A DNA stretch of 44,249 nucleotides from an uncultured beta proteobacterium (GTDB lineage Bacteria; Pseudomonadota; Gammaproteobacteria; Burkholderiales; SG8-41), in contig CAIVHG010000008.1 in the NCBI GenBank assembly GCA_903905655.1, forward strand, positions 1-44,249, read 5' to 3'. Below, one piece after another: positions 15,334 to 24,416 of the stretch. Each line of letters begins with the position of its first letter. The first letter of the stretch is position 1. The position numbers and the translations under genes were made by a program. The notes under the pieces are model-generated. The model made no database searches. It saw only the letters and a list, made by a program, of their open reading frames with translations, and was not told where the DNA came from.

Positions 15334-16988
15334 GCGGGCAGGCACGAATCCTCCGCGCGCCGCGCGCGGGACGCGCAGCGTGGCGCTTGCTGGCGGCGCA
15401 TGAAAAGCAACTGCGCGGCACGCACCTGCGGGAGCTGTTTGCCACCGATCCGCGGCGCGGCGAACGCATGAGCGCGGAGGCCGCCGGCATCTATCTGGAT
15501 TACTCCAAAAACCGCATCAACGATGAGACGCTGCGACTGCTGCTGGAACTCGCCCACGAGTGTGGTCTGGGCGAGCGCATCGAAGCGATGTTTACGGGGG
15601 CGCACGTGAACACCACCGAAGACCGGGCAGCGCTGCACAGCGCGTTGCGCGCGCCGCGCGGCGAGCGACTGGTGGTCGATGGCGTCGAGGTGATCTCCCA
15701 GGTGCAAGAAGTGCTCGACCGCATGGCGACGTTCGCTGAGCGCGTGCGCAGCGGCGCATGGCGCGGCCATACCGGCAAGCGCATCCGCAACGTGGTCAAC
15801 ATCGGCATCGGCGGCTCCGACCTAGGTCCGGTCATGGCCTACGAAGCGCTGCGCCATTACAGCGCTCGCGATCTCAACTTTCGCTTCGTTTCGAACGTAG
15901 ACGGCACCGATTTCGCCGAGGCCACGCGCGACCTGGATTGCACGGAGACGCTGTTCATCATCAGCTCCAAGACCTTCACCACGATCGAGACGCTGAGCAA
16001 CGCGCACGCGGCGCGCGCCTGGTGCGTGGCCGGGCTCGGCGATGAGGCCGCCGTACGCAAACATTTCGTCGCAGTATCCACCAACGGCACGGGCGTTGCG
16101 CAGTTCGGCATCGACACCGATAACATGTTCGGCTTCTGGGATTGGGTGGGCGGCCGCTACTCGATGGACTCGGCGATCGGCTTGTCGACCATGATCGCCA
16201 TCGGACCCGAACATTTCCGGGCACTGCTCGCGGGCGGGCACGCGATGGACGCACACTTCCGCAACGCACCGTTCGCCGCCAACCTGCCGGTGCTGCTGGG
16301 TCTCATCAGCATCTGGAACAACGATTTTCTCGGCGCGCAGACCACCGCCATCCTGCCCTACGATCAGTATCTCAAGCGCTTTCCCGCCTACCTCCAGCAG
16401 CTGGCGATGGAAAGCAACGGCAAGCAGGTAACCCTGCGCGGCGCGCGCATCGGCTATCAGACCGGTCCCATTTACTGGGGCGAGCCCGGCACCAATGGCC
16501 AGCATTCTTTCTATCAACTCCTGCATCAGGGCACCAAGCTCGTGCCCTGCGACTTCATCGGCTTTTGCCAAACGCTGAATCCTCTGGGCCGCCAGCACGA
16601 CCTGCTGATCGCGAACCTGTTTGCGCAATCGGAAGCGCTCGCCTTTGGCAAGACCGCGGAGCAGCTGCGTGCCGAAGGCGTGCCGGCGCGACTGGTGGCG
16701 CACCGCACCTTTGAAGGCAACCGGCCGAGCAATACCCTGCTCGCGGAGCGCCTCACCCCCGCCGCGCTGGGCGCGCTGGTTGCGCTCTACGAGCACAGCG
16801 TCTACACGCAGGCCGCGATCTGGAACATCAATCCCTTCGACCAATGGGGCGTGGAGCTGGGCAAAGCGCTGGCGCAGCAGATGCTGCCCGAACTGGAGCT
16901 GCCGAGCGCGCCCGACGTCGCGCACGACAGCTCGACGCAGGCGTTGATCCAGCGCTACCGCCGCCTCAAGCGCTGGCCGACGACATAA
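15330..16988 (+). CDS. pgi: Glucose-6-phosphate isomerase
   Basis: It interconverts glucose 6-phosphate and fructose 6-phosphate in the cytoplasm. The 552 residues match the bacterial enzyme's usual length. Family signatures are evident: [18 protein letters not shown] (about 155-172), [20 protein letters not shown] (about 267-286), and [20 protein letters not shown] near 390-409 containing the catalytic Glu and His region. A Lys near the C-terminus lies in [10 protein letters not shown]. The ATG has GGGAG 8 bp upstream. The 6-phosphogluconolactonase gene starts 8 bp after its stop, so the two form an operon linking glycolysis and the oxidative pentose phosphate or Entner-Doudoroff entry; the partner dehydrogenase gene is not in the window. 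Confidence 0.97.
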   Translation: MSGQARILRAPRAGRAAWRLLAAHEKQLRGTHLRELFATDPRRGERMSAEAAGIYLDYSKNRINDETLRLLLELAHECGLGERIEAMFTGAHVNTTEDRAALHSALRAPRGERLVVDGVEVISQVQEVLDRMATFAERVRSGAWRGHTGKRIRNVVNIGIGGSDLGPVMAYEALRHYSARDLNFRFVSNVDGTDFAEATRDLDCTETLFIISSKTFTTIETLSNAHAARAWCVAGLGDEAAVRKHFVAVSTNGTGVAQFGIDTDNMFGFWDWVGGRYSMDSAIGLSTMIAIGPEHFRALLAGGHAMDAHFRNAPFAANLPVLLGLISIWNNDFLGAQTTAILPYDQYLKRFPAYLQQLAMESNGKQVTLRGARIGYQTGPIYWGEPGTNGQHSFYQLLHQGTKLVPCDFIGFCQTLNPLGRQHDLLIANLFAQSEALAFGKTAEQLRAEGVPARLVAHRTFEGNRPSNTLLAERLTPAALGALVALYEHSVYTQAAIWNINPFDQWGVELGKALAQQMLPELELPSAPDVAHDSSTQALIQRYRRLKRWPTT

Positions 16989-16996
16989 CCCACCCG

Positions 16997-17701
16997 ATGA
17001 GCGCGCGCCTAAACGGGCAGCAGGTGCGCTGGCGCGCGCTCGCCGATGCAGATGCCATTGCGCACGAAATCGCACTCCGCATCGCAGCCGCTGCCGAGCG
17101 CGCAATCGCCGCCCGCGGAAGTTTCCACATCGTGCTGGCTGGCGGTGAGAGTCCGCGCGCACCGTATCGCCTACTGCGTGATGCGCACTGTGACTGGCAG
17201 CGCTGGCACGTGTATTTTGGCGACGAGCGCTGCGCTCCGCGTGAGGATGAGCTGCGCAACTCGCGCATGGCGGCGCTCGCGTGGCTGGACCTCGTCGCGA
17301 TTCCGGCAACTCAGATTCACGTGATTCCTGGTGAGCTCGGAGCAGACGCTGGCGCACGCGCTTACGTGGAAGTCATGCGCGGCGTCGGTGAATTCGATCT
17401 TGTGCTGCTCGGCTTCGGTCCGGACGGCCACACGGCAAGCCTGTTTCCGCGACACGCTTGGGGAACGGATGAGCACGCTGCGGATGTACTCGCGGTCTAC
17501 GACGCTCCGTTTCCAACGGCCGAGCGCATCTCGCTCTCCGCAGCGCGGCTGAGCCGCGCGCGCGAGGTGCTGTTCATGGTCAACGGCCTCGCCAAGCGCC
17601 AGGCGCTCACAGATTGGCGCGCCGGCGCCGATCTGCCGGTGCGCGCGATCACGCCCGCCGCGGGCGTGGATGTGCTCTGCGAATCCGCGCTGCTGGTTTA
17701 G
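16997..17701 (+). CDS. pgl: 6-phosphogluconolactonase
   Basis: It hydrolyses 6-phosphogluconolactone to 6-phosphogluconate. The 234-residue protein is the usual size for the DevB/SOL type. Recognisable blocks are the sugar-phosphate loop LAGGESPRAPYRLL (about 38-51), YFGDERCAP (about 65-73) and the family signature LLGFGPDGHTASLFP (about 126-140), which carries the catalytic His. I start it at the ATG at 16997, 8 bp after pgi; the frame is open further upstream, but only inside pgi. It is convergent with the TetR gene with a 2-bp gap and no visible terminator. Confidence 0.93.
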   Translation: MSARLNGQQVRWRALADADAIAHEIALRIAAAAERAIAARGSFHIVLAGGESPRAPYRLLRDAHCDWQRWHVYFGDERCAPREDELRNSRMAALAWLDLVAIPATQIHVIPGELGADAGARAYVEVMRGVGEFDLVLLGFGPDGHTASLFPRHAWGTDEHAADVLAVYDAPFPTAERISLSAARLSRAREVLFMVNGLAKRQALTDWRAGADLPVRAITPAAGVDVLCESALLV

Positions 17702-17703
17702 GT

Positions 17704-18336
17704 TCAGCAGGTGCAGCGACTAGTGTCGGCGCGGCGGCTCGCGACATGCGCGCTGATCAACTCCAGCGCGCGGTTGCGTATCATCACCCCATCGTCGTCC
17801 ATCAGCCACAGGCGCAGCAGGCCGGTCACGAACACGCAGGTGCCGAGCGCCGCGACGGCCGGCGTCAATTCCGGGCGCAATGCTCCCGCGACGCGCGCAC
17901 GCTCATAGACCGCGGTCAGCTTTTCCGCGAGCTTGCCGCACTGCTCGATCTGGCGCCTGAGCTCGTCTTCGAACTGATCCACGTACTCGCACTTCAGGCT
18001 CATGATCTGAAAAGTCGAGCGCGTGGCCTCATCGTCGACTACCGTGGTGATGAGGTTGTGCAGAAAGCGCTCGATGCCGAGCAGCGGATCGTCGGTCGCG
18101 GCCAGCAGTTCGAAATCCGTGCGATCAATGAGCGGCAGCGCCACCTGCTCACGCATTGCGTTGAACAGCTCGGTCTTGTTTGCAAAATGCCAATAAATGG
18201 CGCCGCGCGTGACCCCGGCGGCCGCGGCGATGTGCTCGAGCGTGGTGTGCGCCACGCCGCGCCGCGCGAACACGCTCCGCGCCGCTGCGATGATGTGGCG
18301 GCGCGTTTGCTCCGATTCCTGCTTGGTTCTGCGCAT
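17704..18336 (-). CDS. TetR/AcrR-family repressor of the second RND pump
   Basis: It is a 210-residue regulator, the same length as AcrR and TtgR. The N-terminal DNA-binding domain has TTLEHIAAAAGVTRGAIYWH (31-50) followed by FANKTELF, closely following the AcrR/TtgR pattern. The rest is an all-helical ligand-binding domain containing FQIMSLKCEYVDQ. ATG 18336 has GAGG about 8 bp upstream; longer open frame upstream crosses the promoter and is rejected. The gene diverges from the adaptor-pump-channel operon, and an AcrR-like operator lies in the 86-bp spacer. Ligand release by drugs or aromatic compounds is the known mode for the family. Confidence 0.93.
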   Translation of the reverse strand: MRRTKQESEQTRRHIIAAARSVFARRGVAHTTLEHIAAAAGVTRGAIYWHFANKTELFNAMREQVALPLIDRTDFELLAATDDPLLGIERFLHNLITTVVDDEATRSTFQIMSLKCEYVDQFEDELRRQIEQCGKLAEKLTAVYERARVAGALRPELTPAVAALGTCVFVTGLLRLWLMDDDGVMIRNRALELISAHVASRRADTSRCTC

Positions 18337-18364
18337 GGGGGGCGCCTCTGGATGCGTTTCCGCG

Positions 18365-18392
18365 TTTACATACACCAGAGATTGTATATAAT
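18365..18392 (+). promoter_or_regulatory. Promoter with AcrR-like operator of the second RND operon
   Basis: TTTACA (18365-18370), 16 bp, TATAAT (18387-18392) is a strong promoter reading into the adaptor gene. It is filled by an inverted repeat, TTACATACA (18366-18374), 8-bp spacer, TGTATATAA (18383-18391), with one mismatch between the 9-bp arms. The E. coli AcrR operator has TACATACA, 8 bp, TGTATGTA, so spacing is identical and the arms nearly so. The leader would be about 24 nt. Confidence 0.75.
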
Positions 18393-18422
18393 CACGAGCT
18401 CCATTGCACCCGGTGCCGTCCC

Positions 18423-19619
18423 ATGCCTGCCCTGATGACCAAGTCGCACGTAAGATCCAAGCCGCGCTCCGCCCTCGCGGGCGCCTGCTTCGCGCTCGCA
18501 GCACTCGCCTTGCTCGCCAGTTGCGGCCAAAAGCCGCCCGCCGCTGCACAGGCACCGGGAGCGCTGCCCGTCACCCTGCTGGAAGTGGCGCCGCAGCGCG
18601 TGCCGATCGCCTTCGACCTCGTGGGCCAGACCGAAGGCTCGAAACAGGTCGAGGTGCGGGCGCGCGTCTCGGGCATCCTGCAAAAGCGCCTCTACAACGA
18701 AGGCGAGAGCGTGCGCGCCGGCGCGCCGCTGTTCCAGCTCGACCGCGCACCCTTTGAAATCGCGCTCGCACAGGCGCAGGCGCAGCTCGCGCAGGCACAG
18801 GCCCGCACCGATCAGGCCAAGCGCGAGGAAGCGCGCCTTAAACCGCTCGCCCAGGAGCGTGCCATCAGCCGCAAGGAATACGACGATACGCTTTCAGCGC
18901 TGCAGCTCGCGCAGGCCACTCAGGAGCAGGTCGCCGCGCAGGTAAACGCCGCCAAGCTCAACCTTTCGTATACGCTGATCGATGCGCCGGTGGCCGGCGT
19001 GACCGGGCGCGCCGAGCGTTCCGAAGGCAGCCTGGTGACGACCGATGCGAGCGGCAGCCTGCTCACGACGATCAACCAGGTCGACCCGATCTGGGTGCGC
19101 TTCAGCCTCGCGCAATCCGATGTCGACAAGCTGCCCGCGAAGCGCTTTACGCCGGGAGCCTCCACCGACATCGATCTCATGCTGCCGGACGGCACCAAGT
19201 ACTCGGCCAAGGGACGCATCAATTTCTCGGCGACGGCGATCGATCCGCGCCTCGGCACCCAGCAGCTGCGCGCCGCCTTCGACAATCCGCGCGCGCAGTT
19301 GCTGCCGGGCCAGTTCGTGCGCGTGCACATCATGGCCGGCTATCGCGAACACGTCTACCTGGTGCCGCAGTCCGCGGTCCTGCAAAGCGAGAAAGGCTAT
19401 TTCGTATTCGTGGCCGATGCTTCGGGCAAGGCAACGATCCGGCCAGTGACGACCGGCGACTGGGTAGGCACGGACTGGGCGATCCTCTCAGGCCTCAACA
19501 CGGGCGATCGCGTCATCATCGACAACCTTATCAAGGTGCGCCCCGGCGCGCCGGTTACGGCGGCGCCGCGCGCCCCCGCCGCTGCGGCGAACCCGCAAGC
19601 CGCGGCGGCCAAGAAGTGA
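18423..19619 (+). CDS. RND efflux adaptor lipoprotein, AcrA/MexA type (second system)
   Basis: This is the periplasmic adaptor of the second pump, 398 residues. Its signal peptide ends in the lipobox LASC with Cys34 as the lipidated residue, so it is anchored to the inner membrane. A lipoyl half motif near 70-105 precedes a long hairpin rich in Gln, Ala and Arg (about 107-175), then the second half motif IDAPVAGVTGRAE, the beta barrel (INQVDPIWVRFSL) and the membrane-proximal domain. A low-complexity Ala/Pro tail closes it. ATG 18423 lacks a clear ribosome site, as does the in-frame ATG at 18435. The pump gene starts 11 bp downstream. Confidence 0.94.
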   Translation: MPALMTKSHVRSKPRSALAGACFALAALALLASCGQKPPAAAQAPGALPVTLLEVAPQRVPIAFDLVGQTEGSKQVEVRARVSGILQKRLYNEGESVRAGAPLFQLDRAPFEIALAQAQAQLAQAQARTDQAKREEARLKPLAQERAISRKEYDDTLSALQLAQATQEQVAAQVNAAKLNLSYTLIDAPVAGVTGRAERSEGSLVTTDASGSLLTTINQVDPIWVRFSLAQSDVDKLPAKRFTPGASTDIDLMLPDGTKYSAKGRINFSATAIDPRLGTQQLRAAFDNPRAQLLPGQFVRVHIMAGYREHVYLVPQSAVLQSEKGYFVFVADASGKATIRPVTTGDWVGTDWAILSGLNTGDRVIIDNLIKVRPGAPVTAAPRAPAAAANPQAAAAKK

Positions 19620-19630
19620 AGCGCTGAACC

Positions 19631-22600
19631 ATGTCGCGTTTCTTCATCTTCCGGCCGATCTTTTCCGGCGTCATCGCGATCATCATCACGCTCGCGGGCA
19701 TCATCGCCTCGCAGCAGCTGCCGATCGCGCAATATCCTGAAATCTCGCCGCCGACCGTCACCATCACCGCCAACTATCCGGGCGCAAGCGCGGAAACGCT
19801 CGCCAAGACGGTCGCCGCGCCGATCGAAGAGCAGCTCTCCGGCGTCGAGCATCTCATCTATTTCAACTCGAACTCCTCCTCGAACGGCACGCTGACCATT
19901 ACCGCCACCTTCGAAGTCGGCTCGAACGTGAACCAGGCCGTCATCGACGTCAACAACCGCGTGCAGCTTGCGCTGCCGCGCCTGCCAGACGAGGTACGGC
20001 GCACCGGCGTGGTCGCGCAAAAACGCTCGACCGATATCCTGATGTTCATCGCGCTCACTTCTGAGGACCCGCGCTACGACACGCTGTACCTCAGCAACTA
20101 TGCAACCGTCAACCTGCTCGACGACCTGAAACGCGTGCCCGGGGTCGCAGACGCGCAGATTTTCGGCGCGCGCGACTACTCGATGCGCATCTGGCTGCAT
20201 CCCGACCGCATGGCGCAACTCGGCATCACCACCACCGATATCGCCAATGCGATCCGCGCGCAGAATGCGCAGTACGCGGCGGGCAAGATCGGCCAGGAGC
20301 CGGCGGCAGAAGGCCAGTCGATGGTCTACACCGTCACCGCCCGCGGCCGGCTCAACGAGCCGGCAGAGTTCGGCAACATCATCCTGCGCTCGAGCGGCCC
20401 CGGCGGCGTGCTGCGGCTACGCGATGTGGCGCGCATCGAACTGGGCGCACAGAACTACGACCTGATCACCTCGGTCGACGGCAAGCCGACGATCGGCGTC
20501 GGCGTGTTTCTGCAGTCGGGCGCCAACGCGCTGGAAGTCTCGAAAAATGTGCGTGCGAGCATCGAAACGCTTGCACGCAGCTTCCCGCAGGGCGTGACGC
20601 AGATGATCCCGTTCGACACGACGCGCTTCGTGGAGGATTCGATCCATGAGGTCATCAACACGCTATTCATCGCCGCCCTGCTGGTGCTGCTCGTGGTATT
20701 CGTGTTCCTGCAGAGCTGGCGCGCCACCCTGATCCCGATCATCGCGGTGCCGGTGTCGCTGATCGGCGCCTTCGCCGGCCTCTATGTGTTCGGTTTCACG
20801 ATCAACACGCTCACGCTGTTTGCGATCGTGCTCGCCACCGGCATCGTGGTCGACGACGCCATCGTGGTGCTGGAAAACGTCGAGCGCCTGATGGCCGAGC
20901 GCAAGCTCACGCCCCGTGAAGCTGCCATCGAGTCGATGCGCGAAGTGACCGGAGCGATCATTGCGATCGAATTGGTGCTGGCCGCGGTGTTCATCCCGGT
21001 GGCCTTCCTGGGCGGACTCGCGGGCAAGCTCTACCAGCAATTTGCCGTCACTGTGGTAACCGCGGTCACGATCTCAGGGTTGATCGCGCTGACTCTCACG
21101 CCCGCGCTGTGCGCGCTACTGCTCAAGCAGAGCCACAAGGAATCCATCGCGTTCCGGCCGTTCAACCGCGCCTTCACCTGGTTCTCCGGAAATTACCTGA
21201 GCGGCGTGCGCCTTGCGTTGCGGCACAAGATCCCGGCGCTCATCGCGTTTGCTCTGGTGATCGCGGCAGGCATCGCGCTGGTGCGCTTCATCCCGAGCAG
21301 CTTCGTGCCGCCGGAAGACCAGGGCTACGTGCTGGGCGCGATTACGCTGCCGGATGCGGCAACGCTGTCGCGCACCAAACAGGTGGGCGAGCAGATACAG
21401 AAACTGCTCAACGAGCACCCCGCGATCGAGCACGTGTTCGTGGTTACCGGCTTCGATCTGATCGGCGGCGGCAGCAAGACCAACACGGCTACGATCTTCG
21501 TATCCCTGAAACCGTGGAACGAGCGCAAAGAGAGCGCCGAGGACATCGTCAAATACATCATGATGAAGGGCGCGGGCATCAGCCAGGGCCTGGTGCTCGC
21601 CTTCAATCCGCCGCCGATCCGCGGGCTCGGCAACTCCGGTGGCTTCGAAGTCTATGTGCAGGACCGCGCCACCGCCGACCCGCGGAAACTCTCCGAGGTC
21701 GTCCAGCAGTTCACCAGCGCGCTGCGCGCGCGGCCTGATCTCGCCGGCATCAACACCTTCTTCCGGCCGACCGTGCCGCAGGTCTACGTCGAGGTCGACC
21801 GCGAAAAAGTGCTGTCGCTGGGCGTGCCGCTGAGCGATGTGTTCGATGCTCTGCAAAGCACCATGGGCACGCTCTACGTCAACGACTTCAACCGCCAGGG
21901 CCGCACCTACCGCGTGCAACTGCAGGCCGAGGCTCCGTATCGCACGCGCCCCGAAGACCTGGGCAACGTCTACGTGCGCTCAGCGTCCACCGGAGAGCTG
22001 CTGCCGCTCAAAGCGATGCTCACCATCCAGGGCGCGGTGGGCCCCGAGCAACTCGAGCGCTACAACGGATTTTTGGCCGCGAAAATTATTGGCGGCGCGC
22101 CGCCCAACGTGAGTTCCGGACAGGCAATCGCGGCGGTCGAAGAAGTCGCCGCCAAGACGCTACCAGCCGGCTACTCGATCGCATGGACCGGCGCCGCCTT
22201 CCAGGAAAAGAAGATCGGCGCGGCGTCGATCATCGCCTTCACGTTCGCAATCGTCATGGTGTTCCTGATCCTTGCCGCCAACTACGAGCGTTGGACGCTG
22301 CCGGTCGCGGTGTTGCTCGCGGTGCCGTTCGGCCTGCTCGGCGCGCTGCTCGCGATCCTGTTGCGCGGCATGAGCAACGACATCTATTTCCAGATCGGGC
22401 TTCTGGTGCTGATCGGGCTCGCCGCGAAAAATGCGATCCTGATCGTCGAATTCGCCGCACAGAAGCAGGCTGCAGGCATGTCTGCGCTGGATGCTGCAAT
22501 CGAAGCTGCGCGCCTGCGCTTCCGGCCCATCATCATGACTTCGCTGGCATTCGTGCTCGGCGTGACGCCGCTGTTCCTCGCGACCGGTGCCGGCGCCGCG

Positions 22601-22756
22601 GCCCGCCGCTCGATGGGAACGGGCGTGCTCGGGGGAATGATCATCGCCACCTTCGTCGCGACGCTCTTCATCCCGCTGTTCTTCGTGCTGCTGTCGAGCC
22701 ACCACAAACCGCGGAGCGCGACGCCGCTTGCGGCGACCGAGGACACGCCACTATGA
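19631..22756 (+). CDS. RND multidrug efflux pump, AcrB/MexB (HAE-1) type
   Basis: This is the inner membrane drug:proton antiporter, 1041 residues and full length. It has the canonical opening MSRFFIFRPIF, PGASAETLAKTVAAPIEEQL (about 50-69), the proton-relay Asp408-Asp409 in GIVVDDAIVVLENVER, and a Lys in the fourth-to-tenth helix network (GLAAKNAILIVEFA). The porter and funnel domains are uninterrupted. It is closer to AcrB than the first RND protein of this window. The stop codon overlaps the next gene's start as ATGA. Typical substrates of the subfamily are hydrophobic drugs, dyes and solvents. Confidence 0.96.
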   Translation: MSRFFIFRPIFSGVIAIIITLAGIIASQQLPIAQYPEISPPTVTITANYPGASAETLAKTVAAPIEEQLSGVEHLIYFNSNSSSNGTLTITATFEVGSNVNQAVIDVNNRVQLALPRLPDEVRRTGVVAQKRSTDILMFIALTSEDPRYDTLYLSNYATVNLLDDLKRVPGVADAQIFGARDYSMRIWLHPDRMAQLGITTTDIANAIRAQNAQYAAGKIGQEPAAEGQSMVYTVTARGRLNEPAEFGNIILRSSGPGGVLRLRDVARIELGAQNYDLITSVDGKPTIGVGVFLQSGANALEVSKNVRASIETLARSFPQGVTQMIPFDTTRFVEDSIHEVINTLFIAALLVLLVVFVFLQSWRATLIPIIAVPVSLIGAFAGLYVFGFTINTLTLFAIVLATGIVVDDAIVVLENVERLMAERKLTPREAAIESMREVTGAIIAIELVLAAVFIPVAFLGGLAGKLYQQFAVTVVTAVTISGLIALTLTPALCALLLKQSHKESIAFRPFNRAFTWFSGNYLSGVRLALRHKIPALIAFALVIAAGIALVRFIPSSFVPPEDQGYVLGAITLPDAATLSRTKQVGEQIQKLLNEHPAIEHVFVVTGFDLIGGGSKTNTATIFVSLKPWNERKESAEDIVKYIMMKGAGISQGLVLAFNPPPIRGLGNSGGFEVYVQDRATADPRKLSEVVQQFTSALRARPDLAGINTFFRPTVPQVYVEVDREKVLSLGVPLSDVFDALQSTMGTLYVNDFNRQGRTYRVQLQAEAPYRTRPEDLGNVYVRSASTGELLPLKAMLTIQGAVGPEQLERYNGFLAAKIIGGAPPNVSSGQAIAAVEEVAAKTLPAGYSIAWTGAAFQEKKIGAASIIAFTFAIVMVFLILAANYERWTLPVAVLLAVPFGLLGALLAILLRGMSNDIYFQIGLLVLIGLAAKNAILIVEFAAQKQAAGMSALDAAIEAARLRFRPIIMTSLAFVLGVTPLFLATGAGAAARRSMGTGVLGGMIIATFVATLFIPLFFVLLSSHHKPRSATPLAATEDTPL

Positions 22757-24177
22757 AAAGCGCGCGTTATCTGAGCGTGCTCGCAGCAGCGCTGCTGCTC
22801 AACGCCTGCATGCTGTTGGGACCCGATTATCAACGGCCGGCCAGCGCATTGCCCGCCGCCTTCCCCGACTCCGCAAACGCGGCGGCACGCCCCGATACGC
22901 TCGCCACCGACTGGTGGACGCTGTTTGGAGATTCCACGCTTAACAATCTGGTGCAGTCCGCGCTCGCCAACAATACCGACGTGCGGCGCGCCATCGCGCG
23001 CATCGAGGAAACCGACGCCAATCTGCGCGCCGCCGGCGCGGCGTTCCTGCCCGAGGTCGATGTGAGCAGCTCAGCCACGCGCTCTGCCGTGAGCACGCGG
23101 ACCGCGGTGCCTATCCCCGGTACCGTTCCAACGGTGCGCAACGATCTCCGACTCGGACTCTCGTCGTCCTTCGAACTCGATTTCTGGGGCAGGCTGCGGC
23201 GCGGCGTCGAAGCAGCGCGCGCGCAGGCGCTGAGCTCGCGCTATGCGAAAGACGTGGTCATGCTGTCGCTCGCCAGCCTGACGACCCAGGCTTATTTCGT
23301 GTTGCGCTCGCTGGATGCACAGATCGCAACCACGCGCGCAACGCTCGCAAGCCGCGAGGAATCGCTCTCCCTGGTGCGCCGCCGCGCCGACGCGGGGCTC
23401 GCCTCCGACCTCGAACTCAGCCAGGCGACCGGTGCGCGCGCCGATGCCGCCACACAGTTGAGCGAGCTCACACGCCAGCGCGCGCTGGCGGCCCATCAGC
23501 TCGCCACCCTTACCGGCAAACTGGACCTCGACCTCACCGCCGGCGACCTGCGTGCGCTGCCGCAACCCGCGCTGCCGCCCGCCGGCCTGCCTTCTGCACT
23601 GATTGAGCGCCGCCCCGATATCCGCCAGGCTGAGCAGGACCTGATCGCTGCCAACGCGAAGATCGGCGTCGCGCGGGCGGCAATGCTTCCGACGATCTCC
23701 CTCACCGGCTCCTTCGGCACCCAAAGCGCGGCGCTCGGCTCGCTATTTGAAGGCCCGGCGCGCATCTGGTCGATCGGCCCCACCCTGACCGCCCCGCTGT
23801 TCGATGCGGGCAAATACGCGGCACTCGCCCGCGCCGAACAGGCGCGCGCCACGCAAGCGGTCGAGAATTACCGCAAGAGCATAGAAACCGCTTTTCGCGA
23901 AGTCGCGGACGCGCTGACCAACGTGCGTCAGCTCGCAGCCGGTGAAACCGATATGCAGACTTCCGTCACCGCAGCGCGCGAATCATTGCGGCTTGCCAAC
24001 CTGCGCTACGACGCGGGCTATGCCGGCTATCTGGAAGTGCTCGATGCGCAGCGCACGCTCAACCTCACCGAACTGGCACTCGTGCGTAACCGCCAGGCAC
24101 TGCTGTCCGCCGACGTGGATCTGATGCGGGCGCTGGGCGGCGGATGGTACGCCCAGCCGCAGGCGGCAGCACGCTAA
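22753..24177 (+). CDS. Outer membrane efflux lipoprotein, OprM/NodT type
   Basis: This is the outer membrane duct of the second pump, 474 residues. The signal peptide ends in LLNAC, lipidating Cys19. The opening GPDYQRPA, DWWTLFGDSTLNNLV (about 56-70), ELDFWGRLRRGVEAARA and the C-terminal block RYDAGYAGYLEVLDAQRTL are hallmarks of the NodT/OprM branch. The frame is also open upstream inside the pump gene, but the coupled ATG at 22753 and the signal peptide fix the start. It completes the adaptor-pump-channel operon; no terminator is visible after it. Confidence 0.95.
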   Translation: MKSARYLSVLAAALLLNACMLLGPDYQRPASALPAAFPDSANAAARPDTLATDWWTLFGDSTLNNLVQSALANNTDVRRAIARIEETDANLRAAGAAFLPEVDVSSSATRSAVSTRTAVPIPGTVPTVRNDLRLGLSSSFELDFWGRLRRGVEAARAQALSSRYAKDVVMLSLASLTTQAYFVLRSLDAQIATTRATLASREESLSLVRRRADAGLASDLELSQATGARADAATQLSELTRQRALAAHQLATLTGKLDLDLTAGDLRALPQPALPPAGLPSALIERRPDIRQAEQDLIAANAKIGVARAAMLPTISLTGSFGTQSAALGSLFEGPARIWSIGPTLTAPLFDAGKYAALARAEQARATQAVENYRKSIETAFREVADALTNVRQLAAGETDMQTSVTAARESLRLANLRYDAGYAGYLEVLDAQRTLNLTELALVRNRQALLSADVDLMRALGGGWYAQPQAAAR

Positions 24178-24277
24178 TATCCGCGCGCAGCAACGCCACG
24201 CGCTTTTGCATGTTCACTGCGCGCATGGTGACGTCTTCAAAAATAGTAATAGTCCCGTGCGCGGTGCCGAGCGGCAT
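24065..24277 (-). pseudogene. Possible short ORF or remnant of a PAS-type domain
   Basis: A minus-strand frame starts at ATG 24277, with GGGGGG 11 bp upstream, and runs 70 codons, the last 38 of them overlapping the 3' end of the channel gene. The first part, GTITIFEDVTMRAVNMQKR, resembles the closing strand and linker of a PAS domain (pattern G-x-I-x-x-F-x-D-V-T). The rest is Pro/Arg-rich and looks like an out-of-frame shadow. It may be a relic of a lost gene; it may also be chance. Confidence 0.2.
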
Positions 24278-24416
24278 GTAATTAATATCCCCCCTTCAAA
24301 CGCTCGCTCCCGATCACGGCGCTGCCTATCACCAGCAACGCCGCCTGCGCTCCTCTGAGGGAATTGTGGTGAAATAGCACTTCACCACGCCACTCGGCTA
24401 CCTGGACACGCACACC
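24178..24416. other. Spacer before the LOG gene, with a perfect hairpin
   Basis: This 239-bp spacer contains the PAS-like fragment described separately, an AT-rich patch near 24277-24293, and close to the LOG gene start a perfect 8-bp inverted repeat, GTGGTGAA (24366-24373) and TTCACCAC (24381-24388), with a 7-nt centre. No T-run follows, so it is more likely an operator or leader hairpin than a terminator. I see no convincing promoter. Confidence 0.4.

Noticed and set aside
15822-17357. Long minus-strand frame opposite pgi and pgl
   Set aside because: Shadow of two firmly identified enzymes; composition is Arg/Ala-rich without domains.
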